Part shown: in pieces, positions 27,064-36,965 of the stretch
Position numbering within the stretch: position 1 is the first letter of the stretch
Layout: every line of letters begins with the position of its first letter
The notes under the pieces: model-generated
What the model was told of the DNA's origin: nothing
The model's input: the letters and a program-made list of their open reading frames with translations, nothing else
Database searches by the model: none
Assembly: GCF_900091595.1 (NCBI RefSeq)
Contig: NZ_FMCW01000023.1
Location: 1 to 64,000 of the forward strand
DNA length: 64,000 bases
Origin: Micromonospora haikouensis
GTDB lineage: Bacteria; Actinomycetota; Actinomycetes; Mycobacteriales; Micromonosporaceae
Direction of reading: 5' to 3'
Translations under genes and position numbers: made by a program

Positions 27064-27864
27064 ATGGGGATCGCTACCGGCTACATCCTCGACGAGCTAC
27101 GACTGCTCCGCACCGAACTCGGGTTGAGCCAGGACGACTTCGGCCGCACGATCGGCTACTCGGGCTCGCACGTCAGCTCGGTCGAGACCGGTGGCCGACC
27201 GCCTACCCGCGAGTACATGCGGACGATCGACAACCACCACGGCACCGGCGGGCGCTACCTGCGGATGCTGGAGGCACTGACCAGGTTGGACGCCACCCCG
27301 GAATGGCTCCACGAGTGGATCGAGTTCGAACGCGAGGCAACCACACTGCGCTGGTTCGAGCTGTCCTATCTGCCCGGGCTGCTCCAGACCGAACGCTACG
27401 CCCGCGCAACGCTGGCCGGCGGGCGATTCACCGCGGAGGAGATCGATCTGCTCGTGGCCGCCCGGCTGGAACGGCAGGCCGTGCTGGACCGCGACAACCC
27501 GCCGCAGCTCATCGCCGTCCTGGACGAGTCGGTGCTGCGCCGTCCGGTGCTCGACCAGCCGGGCCTGATGGCGGAACAGCTCGACCAACTGGCCGGGCTG
27601 GCGCTGCGGGAGCACATCCAGGTGCACGTCGTGCCCGCCGACACCGGAATGTACCTGGGGCTGGCCGGGCAGTTCATCATCGCCGAGCTTCCCGACGGCA
27701 CCCGGGTCGCACACGCAGACAACCAGTTGAAAGCGCAGATCATCGATGCTCCCGCCGACATTGCTAGGCTGGCCAAGACGTGGGAGATCGTGCGCAACGA
27801 GGCCCTCCCTCGCCGCCGGTCAATTGAGCTGATCAAGGAAGTGGCGAAGTCATGGGCATGCTGA
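27064..27864 (+). CDS. XRE regulator with DUF5753 (Scr1-type)
   Basis: A 266-residue protein. The N-terminal helix-turn-helix (about 8-65, LRLLRTELGLSQDDFGRTIGYSGSHVSSVETG) is of the Xre/Cro type. The C-terminal DUF5753 domain runs from about 90 to 260 and includes the hallmark LSYLPGLLQTERYARA and HVVPADTGMYLGLAGQFII. Such proteins pair with a small DUF397 protein encoded next door, as here, and some pairs (Scr1/Scr2 of Streptomyces) behave like toxin-antitoxin or developmental regulators. The 178 bp upstream contain GGTGACATTCTGGTGATCAG, a possible operator. Confidence 0.9.
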   Translation: MGIATGYILDELRLLRTELGLSQDDFGRTIGYSGSHVSSVETGGRPPTREYMRTIDNHHGTGGRYLRMLEALTRLDATPEWLHEWIEFEREATTLRWFELSYLPGLLQTERYARATLAGGRFTAEEIDLLVAARLERQAVLDRDNPPQLIAVLDESVLRRPVLDQPGLMAEQLDQLAGLALREHIQVHVVPADTGMYLGLAGQFIIAELPDGTRVAHADNQLKAQIIDAPADIARLAKTWEIVRNEALPRRRSIELIKEVAKSWAC

Positions 27865-28052
27865 CTCCTCAGTGGCGCAAGTCGACGAAGTCCGGCGGCA
27901 ATGGCGGTTCCTGCGTCGAGGTCGCCGACAATCTGCCCGGCGTCGTGCTCGTCCGCGACACCAAGGACCGCGACGGCGGCACCCTCCACTTCGCCCCCAC
28001 CGCCTGGCGGTCCTTCCTGCGCCTCGCCCGGCAGCCTGGCCCCCGCGCCTGA
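27852..28052 (+). CDS. DUF397 domain protein (partner of the XRE/DUF5753 regulator)
   Basis: A 66-residue DUF397 protein: PQWRKSTKSGGNGGSCVEVA at the N-terminus, VLVRDTKDRDGGTLHFAPTAWRSFL at the C-terminus, both diagnostic. Its ATG lies inside the end of the preceding gene (13-base overlap), so the two are cotranslated. Known relatives form complexes with their DUF5753 partner and modulate it. Confidence 0.92.
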   Translation: MGMLTPQWRKSTKSGGNGGSCVEVADNLPGVVLVRDTKDRDGGTLHFAPTAWRSFLRLARQPGPRA

Positions 28053-28124
28053 TCCACCGCCGCGGGCACACTGCTACGGGCACGCCTCCGGGCGAAGCAC
28101 CCAAGGATGGCGCCCAAGATCGCG

Positions 28125-28319
28125 CTCATTCCCGGAATGAGTGGCAGCGGCGTCGCACCGATCCCGCTCTTTCCCTGATCGAGCGCGCTCCCCCGGCACC
28201 CGCACCACACCCAGCCCTCGCCGCCCCCGGCCCGCTCCCCCACCACGCGCCGATCTTGCACTTGCGGCCCCACAGAAGGGCGCTTCACCCCTTTTACCCG
28301 GGCCCAAAGTGCAAGATCG
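28125..28319. repeat. intergenic palindromes in a gene-free stretch (family E)
   Basis: The 363 bp between the DUF397 gene and argH hold no gene. Two palindromes are seen: CTCATTCCCGGAATGAG at 28125-28141, and a longer element whose 13-bp arms CGATCTTGCACTT (28251-28263) and AAGTGCAAGATCG (28307-28319) flank a GC-rich loop. The GATCTTGCACTT palindrome is, from memory, a common Micromonospora intergenic repeat. The argH terminator follows. Confidence 0.6.
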
Positions 28320-28366
28320 CCGCAGGGCGGGGCGGGGCGGGCGGCGCAGGCGGTGGGGAGAACGGT

Positions 28367-28399
28367 GAAGGCCCCCCGGCGTGCTGCCGGAGGGCCTTC
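28367..28399 (-). terminator. arginine operon terminator
   Basis: A 14-bp stem with one mismatch, 28367-28380 pairing with 28386-28399 around GTGCT, just downstream of the argH stop. No long T-run follows, as is usual for high-GC actinobacterial terminators. Confidence 0.65.
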
Positions 28400-28415
28400 G
28401 GCGTGACGCGGGACG

Positions 28416-29879
28416 TCAGCGGGGCACGACGGTCTCGGCCGCCCACTCCCGCCAGCCCGCCAGCTTGTCGGCTGCGGTGGCGAGCTGGTCGGCGACCGGC
28501 CCCGGGCCGGTGGAGCCGGGGGTGATCCGGGCGGCCAGGGCCGACCGCACCGACAGCACGTCCCGCACCGACGGGTCGAGGTGCTCGCTGACCGCCGCCA
28601 GGTCGGCGTCGGAGACCTCGTCGAGCGCGCACTCGCGGACGGCGCAGAGCGCCACCAGCTTGCCGGTGATCTCGTGCGCGTCGCGGAACGGCACGTTGCG
28701 CCGGACCAGCCAGTCGGCGACCTCGGTGGCCAGGGAGAAGCCGACGGGGGCGGCGGCGACGAGGCGGTCGACGCGTACCGTCATGGTGGAGATCATCCCC
28801 GCGAGGGCCGGCAGCAGCAGTTCCAGGGTGTCGACGGCGTCGAAGGCCGGCTCCTTGTCCTCCTGCATGTCCCGGTCGTACGTCATGGGCAGGCCCTTGA
28901 GCATGGTGAGCACGGCCATCAGCCCGCCGACGAGCCGGCCGGACTTGCCCCGGGCCAGTTCGGCGATGTCGGCGTTCTTCTTCTGCGGCATGATCGACGA
29001 CCCGGTGGCGAACGCGTCGTCCAGCTCGACCCAGCCGAACTCCTGCGACGTCCAGAGCACCACCTCCTCGCCGAGGCGGGACAGGTGCACCCCGACCAGC
29101 GCGGTGACGAAGAGGAACTCGGCGACGAAGTCGCGGTCGGCGACGGCGTCCATCGAGTTGGCGAAGGACGTGCGGAAGCCCAGCTCCTTCGAGACGGCCA
29201 CCGGGTCCAGCGGCAGGCCGGAGCCGGCGAGCGCGCCCGCGCCGAGCGGGCTGACCGCCGTGCGGTGGTCCCAGTCGCGCAGCCGCTCCAGATCGCGCAG
29301 CAGCGGCTGCACGTGGGCCAGCAACCAGTGCCCGAAGGTGACCGGCTGGGCGTGCTGGAGGTGGGTCATCCCCGGCGCGGCCGTGTCGACGTGCCGGGCG
29401 GCCTGCTCGACCAGGGCCTCGGCCAGCTCGACGAGGCGACCGGCCACGCCCCGGGCGTGGTCGCGCAGGTAGAGCCGCAGGTCGGTGGCGACCTGGTCGT
29501 TGCGGGACCGGCCGGCGCGCAGCTTGCCGCCGAGGCTGCCGAGGCGTTCCAGCAGCCCCCGTTCCAGGGCGGTGTGCACGTCCTCGTCGTCGACGGTGGG
29601 CCGGAACGCGCCGGAGGCGCAGGCGGCCTCCAGGTCGTCGAGGGCCGCCAGCATCCTGCCCAGTTCCTCGGGGTCGAGCAGGCCCGCGCCCGCGAGGACC
29701 CGGGCGTGCGCGCGGGACCCGGCGATGTCGTACGGGGCGAGGCGCCAGTCGAACTGCACGCTGACGGACAGCCGGGCCAGCGCCTCGGAGGGGCCGCCGG
29801 CGAAGCGGCCACCCCACAGGCTCGTACGGTTGGTCGCGGCGCTGTTCTCGGTGAGGCTCTTGTCGTCCACGTCGCCCAT
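28416..29879 (-). CDS. argH: argininosuccinate lyase
   Basis: A 487-residue enzyme of the fumarase/aspartase superfamily that splits argininosuccinate into arginine and fumarate, the last step of arginine synthesis. The superfamily signature GSSIMPQKKNAD is present, with TSLWGGRFAGGPSEAL at the N-terminus and GMTHLQHAQPVTFGHWLLAH in the active-site region. The ATG (MGDVDDKSL) is 15 bases downstream of the argG stop; the upstream frame overlaps argG. It is the last gene of the arg operon and ends at a hairpin terminator. Confidence 0.97.
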   Translation of the reverse strand: MGDVDDKSLTENSAATNRTSLWGGRFAGGPSEALARLSVSVQFDWRLAPYDIAGSRAHARVLAGAGLLDPEELGRMLAALDDLEAACASGAFRPTVDDEDVHTALERGLLERLGSLGGKLRAGRSRNDQVATDLRLYLRDHARGVAGRLVELAEALVEQAARHVDTAAPGMTHLQHAQPVTFGHWLLAHVQPLLRDLERLRDWDHRTAVSPLGAGALAGSGLPLDPVAVSKELGFRTSFANSMDAVADRDFVAEFLFVTALVGVHLSRLGEEVVLWTSQEFGWVELDDAFATGSSIMPQKKNADIAELARGKSGRLVGGLMAVLTMLKGLPMTYDRDMQEDKEPAFDAVDTLELLLPALAGMISTMTVRVDRLVAAAPVGFSLATEVADWLVRRNVPFRDAHEITGKLVALCAVRECALDEVSDADLAAVSEHLDPSVRDVLSVRSALAARITPGSTGPGPVADQLATAADKLAGWREWAAETVVPR

Positions 29880-29893
29880 TCTGGTTCCCACGG

Positions 29894-31095
<1,202 letters not shown>

Positions 31096-31099
<4 letters not shown>

Positions 31100-31611
31100 G
31101 GTGTGGTGTTCCCTTCCGCGCTCTCCTCGCGGCGGGACCACGCGGCGAGCTTCTCGCCCAGCGCGGCCCCGCCGACGGCCTCGCGGGCCACCACGAGGAT
31201 GGTGTCGTCGCCGGCGATGGTGCCGACGACCTCGGGCAGGCCCGCCCGGTCCAACGCGCTGGCCAGGTATTGGGCTGCGCCCGGCGGGGTGCGCAGCACG
31301 GCGATGTTGCCGCTGGAGTCGACCTCGTTGAGCAGCTCCCGCAGCAGCCGGATGAGCCGCGCCGGGGCGGCCTCGGCGTCGCGCAGGGGCCGGTGGCCGT
31401 CCTCCGGGATGACGTACACGGGGCGTCCGTCGCCGCCGCGGGCGGTGACCGCGCCGAGTTCCTTGAGGTCCCGCGACAGGGTGGCCTGGGTGACGGCGAC
31501 GCCGTCGCCGGCGAGCAGGTCGGCCAGCTCGGTCTGCGAGCGGACCGCCTTGTCGCGGATCAGCTCGACGATGCGGGCGTGCCGGGCGGCGCGGGTCAGC
31601 GGCGCGGTCAT
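31096..31611 (-). CDS. argR: arginine repressor
   Basis: A 171-residue transcription factor that binds ARG boxes when loaded with arginine. The N-terminal winged helix is ARHARIVELIRDKAVRSQTELADLLAGDGVAVTQATLSRDLKELGAV in part; the C-terminal oligomerisation and arginine-binding part holds VVGTIAGDDTILVVARE. The protein sits within the operon it should control, between argF and argG, with 4-base overlaps on both sides. It likely acts at the candidate ARG box upstream of argC. Confidence 0.96.
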
Positions 31612-32534
31612 GCCGACTGCTCCAGCAGGTAGGTCAGCACGGCCTTCTGCGCGTGCAGCCGGTTCTCCGCCTGGTCGAACACGGCGCTGGCGGGGCCGTC
31701 GAGCACCTCGTCGGTGATCTCCTCGCCCCGGTGCGCCGGCAGGCAGTGCAGCACGATCGCGCCCGGCGCGGCGTGCGCGAGCAGCTCCGCGTTGACCTGG
31801 TACGGCAGGAACGGGGTGATCCGGTCCAGCCCGTCGTCCTCCTGCCCCATCGAGGTCCACGTGTCGGTGGCCAGCACGTCGGCGTCGCGGGCGGCGGCGA
31901 CGGGGTCGCGCAGCACGCGCACCGACCCGCCGGTGCCGGCGGCGATCTTCTCCGCGCGGGCCACCACCTCGGGGTCGGGGTCGAACCCGTCGGGGCCGGC
32001 GACGCGCACGTGCATGCCGGCGGTCGCCCCGGCCAGCAGGTACGACTGGGCCATGTTGTTCGCCGCGTCCCCCACGTACGCCAGGGTCCGGCCGTGGGTG
32101 CCGCCGCACCGCTCGCGGACGGTGAGCAGGTCGGCGAGGAGCTGGCAGGGGTGGAAACCGTCGGTGAGGGCGTTGATCACCGGGACGCTGGCCCCGGCGG
32201 CGACCTCGGCGATCCGGTCGTCGCCGTGGGTGCGCAGCACGATCGCGGCCACGTAGCGGGACAGCACCCGGCCGGCGTCGGCGAGGGTCTCACCCCGGCC
32301 GAAGTGGGTGACCTGCGTGTCCACCACGAGGGGGTGGCCGCCCAGCTCGGCGATGCCGGCGTCGAAGGAGATCCGGGTGCGCAGGCTCTGCTTGTCGAAC
32401 AGCACCGCCACCGACCTCGGCCCGGCCAGCGGCTTGTGGGCGAACCGTTCGGCCTTCATCCGGGCGGCGAGGTCGAGCACGGTGGCCTGCTCGGCGGGCG
32501 AGAGGTCGTCGTCGCGCAGCAGATGGCGGGTCAT
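31608..32534 (-). CDS. argF: ornithine carbamoyltransferase
   Basis: A 308-residue enzyme forming citrulline from ornithine and carbamoyl phosphate. The ornithine-binding motif HCLPAHRGEE and the DGFHPCQLLADLLT motif (carbamoyl phosphate site) are intact. The N-terminal carbamoyl phosphate loop reads KQSLRTRISF, with Leu where most family members have Thr (STRTR). The Leu substitution may be lineage-specific. Start and stop overlap its neighbours by 4 bases each. Confidence 0.96.
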   Translation of the reverse strand: MTRHLLRDDDLSPAEQATVLDLAARMKAERFAHKPLAGPRSVAVLFDKQSLRTRISFDAGIAELGGHPLVVDTQVTHFGRGETLADAGRVLSRYVAAIVLRTHGDDRIAEVAAGASVPVINALTDGFHPCQLLADLLTVRERCGGTHGRTLAYVGDAANNMAQSYLLAGATAGMHVRVAGPDGFDPDPEVVARAEKIAAGTGGSVRVLRDPVAAARDADVLATDTWTSMGQEDDGLDRITPFLPYQVNAELLAHAAPGAIVLHCLPAHRGEEITDEVLDGPASAVFDQAENRLHAQKAVLTYLLEQSA

Positions 32535-33712
32535 GGGGTGGCCTCCGGGGTGGCGGTGTCGAGGGCGGCGGGGAGGGCGGCCAGGAACGCGTCGGCCTGC
32601 TCGACGGTGAGGATGAGCGGCGGGGCGAGCCGGATCACGCCCGGCTGCACCGGGTTGACCAGGAACCCGGCGTCGCGCAGGGCCGCCGCGAGCGGCCCGG
32701 CGGCGTCGGCGGTGAGCACGATGCCGAGCAGCAGGCCCGCGCCGCGCACCTGCGCGACGAGGGGGTGGCCGAGCGCCTCGACGCCCCGGCGCAGCCGCTC
32801 GCCGACCCGCTTGACGTGGTCGAGCAGCCCCTCGCTGGCGATGGTGGACACCACCGCGAGGGCGGCGGCGCAGCTGACCGGGTTGCCGCCGAAGGTGGTG
32901 CCGTGCGAGCCGGGGCGCAGCAGGTCGGCGGCGGGGCCGAAGGCCAGGCAGGCGCCGATCGGCAGGCCGCCGCCGAGGCCCTTGGCGAGGGTGACGATGT
33001 CGGGTTCGACGCCCTCGGCCTGGTGGGCGAACCAGTGCCCGGTGCGGCCGACGCCGGTCTGCACCTCGTCGAGCACCAGCAGCGCGCCGTGCCGGGCGGT
33101 GATCCGCCGGGCCTCGGCGAGATAGCCGGGGGGCGGGACGACGACGCCGTTCTCGCCCTGCACCGGCTCCAGGATGACCATGGCCGTCGCGTCGGTCACC
33201 GCGTCGGCGAGGGCGGTCGCGTCACCGTACGGGACGTGGGTGACGTCGCCGGGCAGCGGGCGGAACGGATCCGCCTTGGCGGGCTGCCCGGTGAGCGCGA
33301 GCGCGCCCATGGTGCGGCCGTGGAAGCCGCCGACCGTGGCGACCACGTGCGAGCGGCCGGTGAGCCGGGACAGCTTGAACGCGGTCTCGTTGGCCTCCGC
33401 GCCGGAGTTGGCGAAGAACACCCGGCCGGGACGGCCGGCGAGGGCCAGCAGCAGCTCGGCGAGGGCCACCGGCGGCTCGGCGACGAACAGGTTGGACACG
33501 TGCCCGAGGGTGGCGACCTGCCTGGAGACGGCGGCCACCACGGCCGGGTGGGCATGGCCGAGGGCGTTGACGGCGATGCCGCCGAGCAGGTCGACGTACT
33601 CGCGGCCGGCGTCGTCGACCACGACCGCGCCGGAGCCGGAGACCAGCGCCAGCGGCGGCGTGCCGTAGTTGTCCATCAGCGACTGCTGCCAGCGCTCCAC
33701 GAGCGTGCTCAC
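32531..33712 (-). CDS. argD: acetylornithine aminotransferase
   Basis: A 393-residue PLP-dependent class III aminotransferase that makes N-acetylornithine from the semialdehyde. FFANSGAEANETAFKL binds the cofactor phosphate, VVLDEV-type LLVLDEVQTGVGRTGHWF carries the PLP-contacting Asp, and the Schiff-base Lys is in PDIVTLAKGLGGGLPIGA. The start is a GTG sharing bases with the argB stop. Central gene of the arg operon. Confidence 0.96.
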   Translation of the reverse strand: MSTLVERWQQSLMDNYGTPPLALVSGSGAVVVDDAGREYVDLLGGIAVNALGHAHPAVVAAVSRQVATLGHVSNLFVAEPPVALAELLLALAGRPGRVFFANSGAEANETAFKLSRLTGRSHVVATVGGFHGRTMGALALTGQPAKADPFRPLPGDVTHVPYGDATALADAVTDATAMVILEPVQGENGVVVPPPGYLAEARRITARHGALLVLDEVQTGVGRTGHWFAHQAEGVEPDIVTLAKGLGGGLPIGACLAFGPAADLLRPGSHGTTFGGNPVSCAAALAVVSTIASEGLLDHVKRVGERLRRGVEALGHPLVAQVRGAGLLLGIVLTADAAGPLAAALRDAGFLVNPVQPGVIRLAPPLILTVEQADAFLAALPAALDTATPEATP

Positions 33713-34650
33713 GACGGAACCGTGCCTTTCTTGTTCGCGGCTGCGGGGCTCGCAAGCTCACTCCTCGCGCTCACGACCATTGTGCCGAATCCTTCCGAGG
33801 TGAAGACCTCAAGCAGTGTGGAGTGGGCGACCCGGCCGTCGACGACGTGCGCGGCGGGCACCCCGCCGCGCACCGCCCGCAGGCACGCCTCCATCTTGGG
33901 GACCATCCCCGACTGCAGGGACGGCAGCAGCTCCGCCAGCTCGTCGGCGGTGATCTCGCTGACCAGGCTGTCGGTGTCCGGCCAGTTGGCGTAGAGGCCC
34001 GGCACGTCGGTGAGGACGACCAGCTTGCGGGCCCCGAGGGCGATCGCCAGGGCGGCGGCGGCCGTGTCGGCGTTGAGGTTGTGCAGCACCCCGTCGGCGT
34101 CCGGCGCGACGGTCGAGATCACCGGGATGCGGCCGGCCGCGATCAGGTCGGTCACCGCCGACGTGTTCACCGACTCGACGTCGCCGACCTGGCCGACGTC
34201 GACGGGCTCCCCGTTCACGTACGCGGGGCGGCGCACGGCGGTGAACAGGCCGGCGTCCTCGCCGGAGAGGCCGACGGCGAACGGGCCGTGCGCGTTGATC
34301 AGCCCGACCAGTTCCCGGCCGACCTGGCCGACGAGCACCATGCGGACCACGTCCATCGCCTCGGGGGTGGTGACGCGCAGGCCGCCACGGAACTCGCTGT
34401 CGATGCCGAGCCGGCCGAGCATGGCCGAGATCTGCGGGCCGCCGCCGTGCACGACGACCGGCTTGATGCCGACGTAGCGCAGGAAGACCATGTCGGCGGC
34501 GAAGGCCCGCTGCAGCTCGGGGTCGATCATGGCGTTGCCGCCGTACTTGACCACGAGGGTGGCCCCGGACAGGCGGGCCAGCCAGGGCAGCGCCTCGATC
34601 AGCGTCTCGGCCCGGGCCTGGGCCCGGGCGAGGTCGTCGACGGCGCTCAC
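33709..34650 (-). CDS. argB: acetylglutamate kinase
   Basis: A 313-residue amino-acid kinase phosphorylating N-acetylglutamate. LVVKYGGNAM (phosphate-binding Lys and Gly-rich loop), VVVHGGGPQISAML and the C-terminal LLPSLQSGMVPKMEACLRAV are family signatures. The N-terminal helix (RAETLIEALPWLARL) is the one that confers arginine inhibition in regulated enzymes, so feedback control is plausible. The start is a GTG overlapping the argJ stop (GTGA); longer frames run antisense-free but into argJ. Confidence 0.96.
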   Translation of the reverse strand: MSAVDDLARAQARAETLIEALPWLARLSGATLVVKYGGNAMIDPELQRAFAADMVFLRYVGIKPVVVHGGGPQISAMLGRLGIDSEFRGGLRVTTPEAMDVVRMVLVGQVGRELVGLINAHGPFAVGLSGEDAGLFTAVRRPAYVNGEPVDVGQVGDVESVNTSAVTDLIAAGRIPVISTVAPDADGVLHNLNADTAAAALAIALGARKLVVLTDVPGLYANWPDTDSLVSEITADELAELLPSLQSGMVPKMEACLRAVRGGVPAAHVVDGRVAHSTLLEVFTSEGFGTMVVSARSELASPAAANKKGTVPS

Positions 34651-35819
34651 GTCGAGTACGCCGAGTTCTCGTGCACGTACGCGTGCGAAAGGTCGTTGGT
34701 CCACACGGTGGCCTGGGCCCCTCCGGCGTGCAGGTCGATGCGGATGGTGACGTCGCGCCCGGTGAGGTCCACCTTGGACCGGTCCTCGGCGGCGGCGCCG
34801 GAGCGGCACACCCAGACGCCGTTGACGGCGACGTCGAGGGCGTCCGGCTCGAACGCGGCGGCGGTGGTGCCGACGGCGGCGAGGATGCGGCCCCAGTTCG
34901 GGTCGTTGCCGAACAGCGCCGTCTTGACCAGGTTGTTGCGGGCCACCGACCGGCCCACCTCGACGGCGTCGTCCTCGTCGGCCGCGCCGACGACCTCGAT
35001 GGCGATCTGCTTGGTGGCGCCCTCCGCGTCGGCGACCAGCTGCTGGGCCAGGTCGTGGCAGGCGGCGGTGACCGCCGCCGTCAGCTCGGCCTCGGTGGGC
35101 TCGACGCCGGACGCGCCGCTGGACAGCAGCAGCACCGTGTCGTTGGTGGACATGCAGCCGTCGGAGTCGACCCGGTCGAAGGTGACCCGGCAGGCGGCGC
35201 GCAGCGCGGCGTCGAGCGCCGCCGGCCCGGCCACCGCGTCGGTGGTGAGCACGCACAGCATGGTCGCCATGGCCGGGGCCAGCATGCCGGCGCCCTTGGC
35301 CATCCCGCCGACGGTCCAGCCGCCGCCGGCCGCCACGGTGGTCTTCGGCCGGGTGTCGGTGGTCATGATCGCCTCGGCCGCCGCCGCGCCGCCGTCGCGG
35401 GACAGGGCGCGGATCGCCGCGCGTACGCCGGGCAGCAGCTTGTCCATCGGCAGCCGCTCGCCGATCAGGCCGGTGGAGCAGACGGCCACGTCGCCGGCCC
35501 CGAGCCGCAGCCGGGGGCTGGCCGAGGTGAGCGCGGCGGCGGTGTGCTCGGCGGTGGCGTGGGTGTCCTGGAAGCCGGCGGGGCCGGTGCAGGCGTTCGC
35601 GCCGCCGGAGTTGAGGATCACGGCCCGGGCCACCCCGCCCCGGACGACCTGCCGGGTCCAGAGCACGGGGGCGGCCTTGACCCGGTTGGCGGTGAAGACC
35701 CCAGCGATCCCGGCGTCGGGGCCGTCGTTGACGACGAGGGCGACGTCGGCGGCGGCGCCGCTCTTGAGGCCGGCGGCCACGCCGGCCGCCCGGAACCCCC
35801 GGGGGGTGGTGACGGTCAT
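34647..35819 (-). CDS. argJ: bifunctional glutamate N-acetyltransferase / amino-acid N-acetyltransferase
   Basis: A 390-residue ornithine acetyltransferase that recycles the acetyl group between acetylornithine and glutamate and may also use acetyl-CoA. The precursor self-cleaves before the nucleophile Thr186 in GMLAPAMATMLCVLTTDA. N-terminal VTTPRGFRAAGVAAGLK and the C-terminal NDLSHAYVHENSAYST are diagnostic. With argJ present, no separate argA or argE is expected here. Confidence 0.96.
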   Translation of the reverse strand: MTVTTPRGFRAAGVAAGLKSGAAADVALVVNDGPDAGIAGVFTANRVKAAPVLWTRQVVRGGVARAVILNSGGANACTGPAGFQDTHATAEHTAAALTSASPRLRLGAGDVAVCSTGLIGERLPMDKLLPGVRAAIRALSRDGGAAAAEAIMTTDTRPKTTVAAGGGWTVGGMAKGAGMLAPAMATMLCVLTTDAVAGPAALDAALRAACRVTFDRVDSDGCMSTNDTVLLLSSGASGVEPTEAELTAAVTAACHDLAQQLVADAEGATKQIAIEVVGAADEDDAVEVGRSVARNNLVKTALFGNDPNWGRILAAVGTTAAAFEPDALDVAVNGVWVCRSGAAAEDRSKVDLTGRDVTIRIDLHAGGAQATVWTNDLSHAYVHENSAYST

Positions 35820-36817
35820 GGGGTTACTCCGTAGGTGGACAGGCCGGTGGTCTCGGGGAGCCCGAGCATCAGGTTGGCGCACTGCACGGCCTGGCCGGCG
35901 GCGCCCTTGCCGAGGTTGTCGATGGCGCTGACCACGATCACCCGGCCGGAGTCGACGTCGACGGTCGCCTGGAGGTGGCAGGAGTTGGCGCCGAGGGTGG
36001 CGGCGGTGTGCGGCCACGTCCCCTCGGGCAGCACGTGCACGAACGCCGAGTCCGCGTACGCCGCCGCGAGGACCGCCCGGGGGTCGGCGTCGCCGGTCGG
36101 CACGGCGGTGACCGTGGCGAGGATGCCGCGCGGCATCGGCGCGAGCACGGGGGTGAGGGACAGGCTGGTCGCGCCGGTGGCCTGCCTGATCTCCGGCACG
36201 TGCTGGTGCGCGCCGACCTTGTACGGCGACAGGTCACCCATCACCTCGCTGCCGAGCAGGTGCGCCTTGGCGGCCCGGCCCGCGCCGGAGGTGCCGGAGG
36301 CGGCGACCACCACCACGTCGGCGGGGGCGACCGCGCCGGCGGCGACCAGCGGGGCGAGCGCGAGGGTGATGGCCGCGGCGTAGCAGCCGGTGTTGGCCAC
36401 CCGGGTCGCGGCGGCGATGCGCGCGCGCTGGCCGGGCAGCTCGGGCAGGCCGTAGACCCAGGCCCCCGCGTGCTCGCCGCCGTAGTACCGTGACCAGGCG
36501 GCGGCGTCGCGCAGCCGGTGGTCCGCGCCCAGGTCGACGACCCGGACCGACTCCGGCAGGGCGGCGGCCAGGGCCGCCGACTCGCCGTGCGGCAGGGCCA
36601 GGAAGACCAGGTCCGCGTCGGCCAGGGCCGCCGGTTCGGTCGCCGCGAACACCAGGTCCAGCCCGGCGAGCTGCGGGTGTACGGCGGTGACCGGCGCGCC
36701 GGCCTGGCTGTGCGCGGTGGCGGTGACCAGGTCGAGCTCGGGGTGGCCGGCGATCAGGCGCAGCAGCTCGCCCCCGGCATAGCCGCTCGCCCCGGCGACC
36801 GCAACTCGGATACCCAT
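35816..36817 (-). CDS. argC: N-acetyl-gamma-glutamyl-phosphate reductase
   Basis: A 333-residue NADPH-dependent reductase. The N-terminal Rossmann motif is VAVAGASGYAGGELLRL, and the catalytic cysteine is Cys145 in ANTGCYAAAI. It is the first gene of the arg operon: argC-J-B-D-F-R-G-H all read leftward, joined by 4-base overlaps up to argG. Upstream lie a promoter and a candidate ARG box. Confidence 0.97.
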   Translation of the reverse strand: MGIRVAVAGASGYAGGELLRLIAGHPELDLVTATAHSQAGAPVTAVHPQLAGLDLVFAATEPAALADADLVFLALPHGESAALAAALPESVRVVDLGADHRLRDAAAWSRYYGGEHAGAWVYGLPELPGQRARIAAATRVANTGCYAAAITLALAPLVAAGAVAPADVVVVAASGTSGAGRAAKAHLLGSEVMGDLSPYKVGAHQHVPEIRQATGATSLSLTPVLAPMPRGILATVTAVPTGDADPRAVLAAAYADSAFVHVLPEGTWPHTAATLGANSCHLQATVDVDSGRVIVVSAIDNLGKGAAGQAVQCANLMLGLPETTGLSTYGVTP

Positions 36818-36825
36818 TCTAACCT

Positions 36826-36874
36826 CCGCATGACTATGCAGAGAAGGTTACCCGTTCATTACGCCGCATCGCAA
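36826..36874 (-). promoter_or_regulatory. arginine operon promoter with candidate ARG box
   Basis: On the minus strand, -35 TTGCGA (36869-36874), an 18-bp spacer and -10 TAACCT (36845-36850) precede argC. Immediately downstream, over the expected start site, lies CTGCATAGTCATGCGG (about 36827-36842), close to the ARG-box form TGnAT-N4-ATnCA. ArgR-arginine bound there would block initiation. The spacing to argC leaves a short leader ending CGGAGGTTAGA before ATG. Confidence 0.55.
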
Positions 36875-36925
36875 GGTCATACACCCCACTGCATGGGCAT
36901 GAGGAGACGACCGCCACGGCCCGGG

Positions 36926-36963
36926 GGCTCCCTTCCCGACGGGGGAGCGCCGGGAAGGGAGCC
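36926..36963 (-). terminator. terminator of the three-gene cyclase/NTPase cassette
   Basis: A perfect 12-bp inverted repeat GGCTCCCTTCCC (36926-36937) with 36952-36963, separated by 14 bases. It directly follows the stop codon of the 272-residue protein gene, which marks the end of the three-gene leftward unit before the arg promoter region. Confidence 0.7.
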
Positions 36964-36965
36964 GG

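Noticed and set aside
26514..28052. Integrated element or prophage fragment around the XRE/DUF397 genes
   Set aside because: No integrase, att repeats, tRNA target or phage structural genes; such regulator pairs are normal chromosomal genes in this family.
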